Of a stretch of 12,981 nucleotides of DNA, positions 8,157-12,981 are shown piece after piece (position 1 is the stretch's first letter; every line of letters begins with the position of its first letter). Made by a program: the position numbers and the translations under genes. The notes under the pieces were generated by a model. That model worked only from the letters and a program-made list of their open reading frames with translations. It searched no databases and was not told where the DNA came from. The DNA lies in assembly GCA_036554605.1 (NCBI GenBank), contig DATBMY010000351.1:1-12981 (forward strand), given 5' to 3'. The stretch is from DATBMY01 sp036554605. GTDB taxonomy: Bacteria > Acidobacteriota > Blastocatellia > UBA7656.

Positions 8157-8165
8157 ATTGTGAAT
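8151..8165. promoter_or_regulatory. Palindromic LysR-type operator candidate (T-N11-A)
   Basis: ATTCATATTGTGAAT pairs at 6 of 7 positions around a central T and contains the canonical LysR box TTCA-N5-TGAA. Its centre is about 60-65 bp before the place where transcription of the hydrolase gene could start, given a TATAGA at 8211-8216. That is the usual recognition-site position for LysR regulators. It also overlaps the regulator's own start codon. Confidence 0.5.
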
Positions 8166-8262
8166 ACGTGATATTACCATAATCCATATAACGAATCCTT
8201 GCGGCCGTCGTATAGATGTATGCGAACGGCACGAGGCGAATAGCTAATAGAATAATTTCCGT

Positions 8263-8267
8263 GGAGG
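8263..8267 (+). promoter_or_regulatory. Ribosome-binding site of the serine hydrolase
   Basis: GGAGG lies 4 nt before ATG 8272. It is the strongest Shine-Dalgarno on the + strand of this window and fixes the start ahead of the signal peptide. Confidence 0.75.
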
Positions 8268-8271
8268 TTCT

Positions 8272-9798
8272 ATGAGACGTTTAACAAGCAGGGCGCTGTC
8301 GGGCCTGGCGGCGGCGGTGATAGTTTCAGCGGCGGTTGCGGCGACGTATGCCGTCCCGGCTTTTTGTCAGGCGGGGAGGCCGGGCGACAAAGCCGCCTTT
8401 CCTGATACGCCCGTCGGGAAACTCGCCCGCGCAATGATTGATGCTATAAACAGCGGCGACAGGGCCGCGCAGATGAGCTTTCTTAAATCGAGCCTAGCCG
8501 AGGCGACCTTTCGAGAGGAGTCGGAAGGATACCTGCGCGTGGTCGAGAAACTCTACGCGCAGAGCGGCGGACTGGACGTGATGGAAGTGCTGCCGGGCAA
8601 TAATCCGAGCCAGATAAGCCTGGTCACGCGCAGCCGCCGGGGCAATTACTGGGTGCGGATAATGACCCGGCTGAGCGAAGCCGAGCCGACAAGGCTGGAT
8701 GGCATAGGCGTGCGGCGGGTACCGGACCCCTCCGCGGAGCAGGCCAGCAAATGGCCGGAAGGCAAGCTGAGCGAGCAGGAGATTATCAAGGCCATAGAGC
8801 AAAGGGTAGAGCGCGCCTCGGCGGAAGACCGGTTTTCGGGGGTGGTGCTTATATCGAGAGGCGACCGCGTAATGTTCAACAAGGCATACGGCAAGGCCGA
8901 GCAGAACTTTGGAGCGGCAAACAACCTCGATACGAAATTCAACCTCGGGTCGATGAATAAAATGTTCACGAGCGTCGCCATCGCGCAGCTGGCGCAGGCG
9001 GGAAAGCTCTCTTACGAGGATACAATAGCGCGGCTGCTCCCGGATTATCCGAACAAAGAGGTGGCCGAGAAAGTAAAGGTCCATCATCTGCTGACTCACA
9101 CGTCGGGGCTCGGGGATTACTTCAGGCCGCAGTTTTTCCAGAATCGCGAACGCTATGTGAACCCCAAAGACTACTTTCCGATCTTCGCAAGCGAGCCGCT
9201 ACGGTTTGAGCCGGGCAAGGGGTGGAGCTACAGCAACGCCGGCTTCATAGTGCTCGGCGCGATAATAGAGAAGCTTTCGGGCATGGGCTATTTCGATTAC
9301 GTGCGCGAGCAGATATTCAAGCCGAACGGCATGGTAAACACCGATTCATACGCCATGAACGAGATCGTGCCGAACCTGGCGGTTGGGTACACGCGGTTTG
9401 GCGACGGCGACCCGCTCGGCATAGAGCCGCGCCAGGCCAACCACCTGACGTTGCCGCTCAAGGGCGGGCCGGCGGGCGGGGGCTATTCGACCGCGCCCGA
9501 TCTGCTGCGATTCGCGCGGGCGCTCAGAGGCAATAAGCTGCTGAAGCCGGAGATGACCGAGCTAATCACTTGCGGAAAAGTCGACGCGCGCGGCGGCGTA
9601 AGATACGGCTACGCGTTTTTTGATGAAGTGATAAACGGCAAGACCGTAAGGGGACACAGCGGAGGAGCGCCGGGGATCAATTCCGATATGAAGATATTCT
9701 GGGACGGCAGCTACACGGTGATCGTCATGGGCAATTACGATCCGCCCGCCGCGCAGATGCTCTCGCGGCAGATAGCCGAGTTCCTGGCAAAACAGTGA
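8272..9798 (+). CDS. Secreted serine hydrolase, beta-lactamase/PBP fold, with extra N-terminal domain
   Basis: The 508-residue protein starts with a Sec signal peptide (RRLTSR, then a hydrophobic stretch to about residue 30). Residues about 45-150 form a separate domain (GKLARAMIDAINSGDRAAQM to LDGIGVRRV) that looks NTF2/SnoaL-like by pattern. Residues about 165-508 are the class C/PBP4*-type serine hydrolase domain (Pfam Beta-lactamase): nucleophile SMNK (Ser227, Lys230), YSN (Tyr320-Asn322) and HSGG (462-465) in place of the KTG of true beta-lactamases. LLTHTSGLGDY (273-283) and FEPGKGWSYSNAGF (312-325) are family hallmarks. HSGG and the lack of KTG favour an esterase or D-amino peptidase over antibiotic resistance. 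It probably acts in the periplasm. It is divergent from a LysR regulator that may control it. A hairpin repeat begins 2-4 nt after its stop. Confidence 0.91.
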   Translation: MRRLTSRALSGLAAAVIVSAAVAATYAVPAFCQAGRPGDKAAFPDTPVGKLARAMIDAINSGDRAAQMSFLKSSLAEATFREESEGYLRVVEKLYAQSGGLDVMEVLPGNNPSQISLVTRSRRGNYWVRIMTRLSEAEPTRLDGIGVRRVPDPSAEQASKWPEGKLSEQEIIKAIEQRVERASAEDRFSGVVLISRGDRVMFNKAYGKAEQNFGAANNLDTKFNLGSMNKMFTSVAIAQLAQAGKLSYEDTIARLLPDYPNKEVAEKVKVHHLLTHTSGLGDYFRPQFFQNRERYVNPKDYFPIFASEPLRFEPGKGWSYSNAGFIVLGAIIEKLSGMGYFDYVREQIFKPNGMVNTDSYAMNEIVPNLAVGYTRFGDGDPLGIEPRQANHLTLPLKGGPAGGGYSTAPDLLRFARALRGNKLLKPEMTELITCGKVDARGGVRYGYAFFDEVINGKTVRGHSGGAPGINSDMKIFWDGSYTVIVMGNYDPPAAQMLSRQIAEFLAKQ

Positions 9799-9800
9799 AG

Positions 9801-9925
9801 CAGGGGCCGGGGGCCGGGGGCCGGGGGTTCTTAGATTTCAAATATGCTATTTCAGATTTCTAATGCTATCTCACCGGCTACCAATTACTGACCTCCGGCC
9901 CCTGGCCCCCGATCCCCGGCCCCCG
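9801..9925. repeat. Dispersed GC-arm hairpin element, copy 2
   Basis: The left arm at 9803-9827 (repeats of GGGGGCC) pairs with about 9899-9923 at roughly 22 of 25 positions. The loop has ATGCTA (9844-9849), a 17-nt gap, then TATCTC (9867-9872), matching copies 1 and 3, with CTGACCTCCGGCCCC at the inner right edge. It fills the gap between the convergent serine hydrolase and PTPS-like genes and runs into the latter's 3' end. Confidence 0.82.
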
Positions 9926-10298
9926 TCACGCCCGCGCGGTATGACGCGAATACGGAAGGCGATTCCCAGACCGTTACTTTGAGACTTGCCGCGAGGCTGC
10001 CTCGCAGCGGCGGCTCCATCTTCTTGAATATGTAGAGGGCAACCATCTCGGCCGTCGTGTTCGACTCTTTCAGCCCTTCCACAAGGTTAAGATCGCGGTA
10101 ATGCAATTCGTCCAGCACCGCGCGCAAACCCGAGCGCAGCTTTCCGAGATCATAGAAAGTGCCGTTCTCGTCCACATCATGCGCTTCGATGCTCACCTCT
10201 ACGCGGTAGGTGTGACCGTGCATTCTCGTGGCCGGACCGAAATCGCCCTTGAGCGAGTGCGCCGCCTCGAATTCGTCCGATATGCCAATCTCGAACAT
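9885..10298 (-). CDS. Cysteine-free PTPS/QueD-family protein
   Basis: Tunnelling-fold enzyme of the 6-pyruvoyl-tetrahydropterin synthase/6-carboxytetrahydropterin synthase superfamily, 137 residues. The three zinc-binding histidines are present: FEAAH (His14) and HGH (His27, His29). LHYRDLN (65-71) and WES (111-113) match the catalytic His/Asp and the pterin-anchoring Glu. The catalytic Cys that precedes HGH by four in QueD and PTPS (C-x3-HGH) is Ala23 here (PATRMHGH), and the chain contains no Cys at all. Substrate and product are therefore uncertain; it may use dihydroneopterin triphosphate or a related pterin in another way. The last 12 residues (GAGDRGPGAGGQ) come from the right arm of a hairpin repeat. 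Its ATG overlaps the stop of the upstream dehydrogenase by one base (TGATG). Canonical queD lies 2 kb away on the other strand. Confidence 0.85.
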   Translation of the reverse strand: MFEIGISDEFEAAHSLKGDFGPATRMHGHTYRVEVSIEAHDVDENGTFYDLGKLRSGLRAVLDELHYRDLNLVEGLKESNTTAEMVALYIFKKMEPPLRGSLAASLKVTVWESPSVFASYRAGVTGAGDRGPGAGGQ

Positions 10299-11413
10299 CA
10301 GCCTTCAATGCCTCCGTAATCGAGTATCACCTGCACGCTCTCTTCTTGTTGCTCGTCTATCAACCGGTAGGCCGCCTCGGCTTCTTCAAATGCAAACGTG
10401 TGGGTTATTAACTCGTCGAGCCGCAGCTCGCCCAGGTAATCGAGCGCGAGCCCGCGCCTTCGCTCGACCGTCCAGCGCGGCGAAAGGCGCGGGTCGAGAT
10501 TCGACACCTGCGAGCTTTTGACGGTGAGGCGATTGCGGTGGAACTCATTGCCAAGCGCGACCGGCGATCTTTTCACGCCGTACCACGACACGACCACAAC
10601 GCGTCCTTCGAAGGCGACCGACTTTAATGCCTGGTCTAAGGTATCAGGCCTGCCGCTCGCCTCTATCGCGATGTCCGCCCCCGCGCCCGAGGTCAGCTTC
10701 CTTATAGCGGCGGCTACGTCGCCGTCGCTTGGATCAAGCGCGGAATCGGCTCCCAGAGCCAATGACAGGGCGCGCCGCCGCTCGATAGGGTCTACTGTTA
10801 TCACCGCGCCGGCCCCGCACCGCCTGGCCAGTTGCGCGATGAGCAGCCCGACCACTCCCTGTCCGAATATAACCACGCGCTCGCCTATGCGCGGCGCCGC
10901 ATCGAGCATCGCGTTGATGGCCGTCTCTATGTTCGCCAAAAAAATGGCGCGTCGCGCGCTTGCGCCTTCCGGCAATTTAATGGTGTGGCACGCGGGGATG
11001 ACATACTCGGTCTGATGCGGATTGAAGGCGAATACCATATCGCCTTCGCTCGGGGTTTCGACACCCGCGCCCGCCTCTACAACGCGCCCCACGGATGCGT
11101 AGCCGTATTTCAAAGGGAAGTCCGCGCTGCCTTCCAGGGTCGAGAGCTTGATGTCGAGCGCAATGCCGGGCGGCACCTCGCCGCGATAAACAAGCAGTTC
11201 CGTGCCGTGGCTGATGCCGGAGTAAAGCGCGCGAACGCGCACCTCGCCCGCACGGGGTTTATCGAGCGGGCATGGGCGCAGCTCGATTTTCCGCGGCGCG
11301 GTAAACCACACACAGAGCGATGGAGAGTCGCGGTCGACGGCGGGGCGGTCCTCACCGGATTTGTCAGGACTCTCTTTCATCTGGCGCGCTGCGCGCGTCC
11401 GCGAAGCTTTCAT
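10298..11413 (-). CDS. Zinc-ligand-less MDR dehydrogenase (BchC-like)
   Basis: Medium-chain dehydrogenase/reductase, 371 residues: a GroES-like N-terminal domain (about 35-160) and a Rossmann domain with VIFGQGVVGLLIAQL (181-195) and Asp208 at the end of the second strand, which favours NAD(H). The catalytic zinc site of alcohol dehydrogenases is missing: the usual Cys is Ser in YSGISHGTELLV (64-75), and the GHE motif is replaced by KYGYASVGRV (102-111). The structural four-Cys loop is also absent. These features match the bacteriochlorophyllide dehydrogenase (BchC) branch, but no chlorophyll genes are nearby, so a different hydroxyl/keto substrate is likely. ATG 11413 overlaps the reductase stop (ATGA), although ATG 11380 could also serve because the first 30 or so residues are charged and non-homologous. 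It overlaps the PTPS-like gene downstream, suggesting one pathway. Confidence 0.88.
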   Translation of the reverse strand: MKASRTRAARQMKESPDKSGEDRPAVDRDSPSLCVWFTAPRKIELRPCPLDKPRAGEVRVRALYSGISHGTELLVYRGEVPPGIALDIKLSTLEGSADFPLKYGYASVGRVVEAGAGVETPSEGDMVFAFNPHQTEYVIPACHTIKLPEGASARRAIFLANIETAINAMLDAAPRIGERVVIFGQGVVGLLIAQLARRCGAGAVITVDPIERRRALSLALGADSALDPSDGDVAAAIRKLTSGAGADIAIEASGRPDTLDQALKSVAFEGRVVVVSWYGVKRSPVALGNEFHRNRLTVKSSQVSNLDPRLSPRWTVERRRGLALDYLGELRLDELITHTFAFEEAEAAYRLIDEQQEESVQVILDYGGIEG

Positions 11414-12129
11414 TCGTCATTCCATGGTGTTGAATTCAGGCGGCCGTCGAATATAAGGTCGGGGCCGAGCCTGTGCGTTTCAAAATCGATGAAGGTAATG
11501 GCATTGCCCAGGTCGTTTATGTTCAGCTCGCCTATTGCTTCCGTGCCGCGGCCGATGATCTTGGGCGCGACGGCGACCACGAGCCGGTCGACGAGCCGGG
11601 CGGAGAGTAGCGATGTAATGACTCTCGCGCCGCCTTCTACAAGAATCGAGCGGATGCCCAGGCGGCCAAGCTCGGCAAGCAGACCCGGCAGGTCGACGCG
11701 CGGTCTGTCGATGTCTGATCCAAGCAGCAAGACTTTGGCTCCCAGCGCTTCGAGCTCTTGCGCCCTCTCGCGGTCTGCCGCTTCGGTCGCCGCTATCAGC
11801 GTATTATGGGCGGCGCCTTCGGCAATAACCTTCGCGCCGAGCGGTATGCGCAGATGGCTGTCGATGATGACGCGCAGCGGGTCGCGACCCTCGACAAGTC
11901 TGACCGTCAGTCGCGGATTGTCGGCGAGCACCGTTCGTATGCCGACCATAATGGCGTCGTGGTCACGGCGAAGCTCGTGGGCAAATTGCAGCGACTCGCG
12001 GCTGCTTATCCACTGAGAATTGCCGGCGGCCGTGGCGATCCGCCCGTCGAGCGTCTGGGCATATTTCACCGTCACAAAAGGGGCGCCGCTACCGGCATGT
12101 TTTGCGTGCATTTCGTCGATTTCCATCAT
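11410..12129 (-). CDS. Stand-alone RibD C-terminal/dihydrofolate reductase-like reductase
   Basis: The 239-residue protein matches the reductase half of RibD (5-amino-6-(5-phosphoribosylamino)uracil reductase; DHFR-like fold) with no deaminase domain. Signatures are PFVTVKYAQTLDGRIA (17-32), NSQWISS (37-43), LRRDHDAIMVGIRTVLADNP (53-72), DPLRVIIDS (83-91) and the NADPH-binding SILVEGGARV (161-170). It could reduce a pyrimidine intermediate of riboflavin synthesis, but no other rib gene is visible. Its place as first gene of a three-gene overlapping operon with an MDR dehydrogenase and a PTPS-like protein suggests a pterin-related substrate instead; that is inference. ATG 12129 is followed by ATG 12126 and by Met7, and none has a clear Shine-Dalgarno. 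The 91-nt gap to divergent queD must hold both promoters. Confidence 0.88.
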   Translation of the reverse strand: MMEIDEMHAKHAGSGAPFVTVKYAQTLDGRIATAAGNSQWISSRESLQFAHELRRDHDAIMVGIRTVLADNPRLTVRLVEGRDPLRVIIDSHLRIPLGAKVIAEGAAHNTLIAATEAADRERAQELEALGAKVLLLGSDIDRPRVDLPGLLAELGRLGIRSILVEGGARVITSLLSARLVDRLVVAVAPKIIGRGTEAIGELNINDLGNAITFIDFETHRLGPDLIFDGRLNSTPWNDE

Positions 12130-12220
12130 CGCTAAGATGCATCAAGTTTAACTCAGCGCGCCGAGGCGAGGTCAACCTTTGTTGCGGATTGTTTCGGCCA
12201 GGGGCTAAGATTGAGCCGAG

Positions 12221-12583
12221 ATGATTGTCGAGCTTGTCAGAGAATTCACCTTCGAGTCGGCGCACCGTCTGCCCCGCGTCCCCGAAGGGCATAAATGCGC
12301 GCGCCTGCATGGCCATTCGTTCCGCTGTGAAGTTGCGGTGCGCGGCGAAGTTGACCCGGAAGCAGGCTGGTTCATAGATTACGCGGAGATCACTTCGGCC
12401 TTCGAGCCGTTGCGCCAGAGGCTCGACCATTACTATTTGAATGAGATCGAGGGACTCGAAAACGCGACGAGCGAATACCTGGCCCGCTGGATATGGGAGC
12501 GACTCGAAGGGCGCTTGCCGGGACTTCATCGAGTGACAATTCGCGAAACCTGCACCTCACGCTGCGACTACTATGGCCAGTGA
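12221..12583 (+). CDS. queD: 6-carboxy-5,6,7,8-tetrahydropterin synthase
   Basis: Converts 7,8-dihydroneopterin triphosphate to CPH4, the first committed step to 7-deazaguanines such as queuosine. The 120-residue protein is close to E. coli QueD in length and motifs: FTFESAHRLPRVPEGHKC (9-26) with zinc His15 and catalytic Cys26, RLHGHSF (29-35) with zinc His30 and His32, WFIDYAEI for the substrate pocket, RLDHYYLN with the catalytic Asp-His pair, and a C-terminal RETCTSRC that holds the pterin-binding Glu. All active-site residues are present, in contrast to the cysteine-free paralogue at 9885-10298. Start ATG 12221 has only a weak purine-rich GCCGAG upstream. queE follows, separated by a hairpin element that begins two bases after the stop. 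Confidence 0.95.
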   Translation: MIVELVREFTFESAHRLPRVPEGHKCARLHGHSFRCEVAVRGEVDPEAGWFIDYAEITSAFEPLRQRLDHYYLNEIEGLENATSEYLARWIWERLEGRLPGLHRVTIRETCTSRCDYYGQ

Positions 12584-12584
12584 T

Positions 12585-12705
12585 CGGGGGCCAGGAGCCA
12601 GGGGTCGGGAGTCAGGGAATCTCGTATTTCATATTTGCTATTTCAAAGTCTAGAGGTTATCTAACTGAGAAGCTCTGACCTCCGACCCCTGGCTCCTGGC
12701 CCCCG
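12585..12705. repeat. Dispersed GC-arm hairpin element, copy 3 (between queD and queE)
   Basis: The left arm at 12585-12615 pairs with 12675-12705 at 29 of 31 positions, the best stem of the three copies, around a 59-nt AT-rich loop. The loop contains TTGCTA (12635-12640), a 17-nt gap, and TATCTA (12658-12663), then ACTGAGAA, closely matching copy 1. It fills almost the whole queD-queE gap: it starts one base after the queD stop codon and ends nine bases before the queE ATG. If it terminates transcription, queE needs its own promoter; the TTGCTA/TATCTA pair is one candidate. Confidence 0.87.
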
Positions 12706-12714
12706 CTTTGATTT

Positions 12715-12981
12715 ATGCAGATCACCGAAATCTATCAGAGCATACAAGGAGAATCGAGCTACGCGGGGCTGCCCTGCGTATTCGTGCGCACTACGGGATG
12801 CGACCTGCGGTGCTCGTGGTGTGATTCGGAATTCACCTTCACGGGCGGGACGCGCATGAGCGTTGACCAGATAATCGCGGAGGTCGAGAAGTACTCGTGC
12901 GAGCTTGTAGAGTTGACGGGCGGAGAGCCGATGTTGCAGAAAGAGATCTATGAATTGACCTCGCGGCTCGCCGACCTGGGC
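12715..12981 (+). CDS. queE: 7-carboxy-7-deazaguanine synthase, 3' end missing
   Basis: Radical S-adenosylmethionine enzyme that contracts the ring of CPH4, the QueD product, to 7-carboxy-7-deazaguanine. The first 89 residues are visible and the frame is open to the window end. The start MQITEIYQSIQGES is the conserved QueE substrate-binding opening. The 4Fe-4S cluster motif is C-x3-C-x2-C (Cys29, Cys33, Cys36, with Trp35 next to the last Cys), and the SAM-binding LTGGEPMLQ occurs at 67-75. The GGCPCVF-like segment reads AGLPCVFVRTTGCDLRCSWC. No Shine-Dalgarno lies in the short gap after the hairpin element, so translation may be leaderless-like or rely on structure. Its order after queD is typical of the deazapurine pathway; queC would be the next partner but is outside the window. 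Confidence 0.93.
   Translation, partial: MQITEIYQSIQGESSYAGLPCVFVRTTGCDLRCSWCDSEFTFTGGTRMSVDQIIAEVEKYSCELVELTGGEPMLQKEIYELTSRLADLG

Noticed and set aside
8272..9798. Class C beta-lactamase (AmpC)
   Set aside because: It has SxxK and YxN but HSGG instead of KTG, plus an extra N-terminal domain; the neighbouring LysR protein is NodD-like rather than AmpR-like.
10298..11413. True BchC of bacteriochlorophyll synthesis
   Set aside because: Similarity is only to the MDR branch. No bch, chl or puf genes are nearby, and the overlapping partners are RibD- and PTPS-type enzymes.
10832..12016. A long + strand open frame opposite the dehydrogenase and reductase
   Set aside because: Its product is Arg/Ser-rich shadow sequence of GC-rich coding DNA, while the minus-strand frames have clear family motifs and overlapping starts and stops.
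12130..12220. preQ1 riboswitch before queD
   Set aside because: The 91-nt gap shows no C-rich loop plus A-rich tail pseudoknot typical of preQ1-I, and no preQ1-II pattern; queD starts without an adjacent expression-platform hairpin.

Overview
The window looks like a chromosomal segment of a GC-rich, diderm (Gram-negative) bacterium. The best support is the pair waaA (Kdo transferase) and lpxK (lipid A 4'-kinase), which together imply lipopolysaccharide, plus several Sec-type signal peptides. An EF-P with Asn at the tip of its decoding-site loop, and many GC-rich hairpin repeats packed against gene ends, would fit an Acidobacteriota-like lineage (for example Blastocatellia). That placement is inference and cannot be proved from this sequence alone. 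No phage, IS transposase, CRISPR array, rRNA or tRNA was seen.

Layout, left to right. (1) The 3' part of a P1-family (DmpA/NylC-like) self-processing peptidase and an unrecognised membrane-anchored protein, both on +. (2) A minus-strand pair, nth (endonuclease III) then dusB (tRNA dihydrouridine synthase). (3) Divergent from these, a + strand run: efp, waaA and lpxK, with lpxK starting at a TTG that overlaps the waaA stop. (4) Converging on lpxK, a small secreted glycine-zipper protein and a LysR-type regulator. (5) Divergent from the regulator, a secreted serine hydrolase of the beta-lactamase/penicillin-binding fold; a palindromic T-N11-A site lies between them. (6) A minus-strand operon with overlapping genes: stand-alone RibD-type reductase, a zinc-ligand-less MDR dehydrogenase (BchC-like) and a cysteine-free PTPS-family protein. 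(7) Divergent from that operon, canonical queD followed by queE, which make CPH4 and then 7-carboxy-7-deazaguanine for queuosine-type tRNA modification. queE runs off the right end.

Two observations stand out. First, three copies of a dispersed element (about 6561-6660, 9803-9923 and 12585-12705) have GC-rich arms of about 17-31 bp around a roughly 60-nt AT-rich loop. The arms differ between copies yet pair well within each copy, and two loop blocks always sit exactly 17 nt apart. All three abut gene ends; two of them write Gly-rich C-terminal tails onto LpxK and the PTPS-like protein, and one separates queD from queE. Second, the three-gene reductase/dehydrogenase/PTPS operon combines enzymes that each lack the family's usual catalytic apparatus or partner domain. 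It could plausibly make or modify a pterin-like compound of unknown identity, next to the conventional deazapurine genes.
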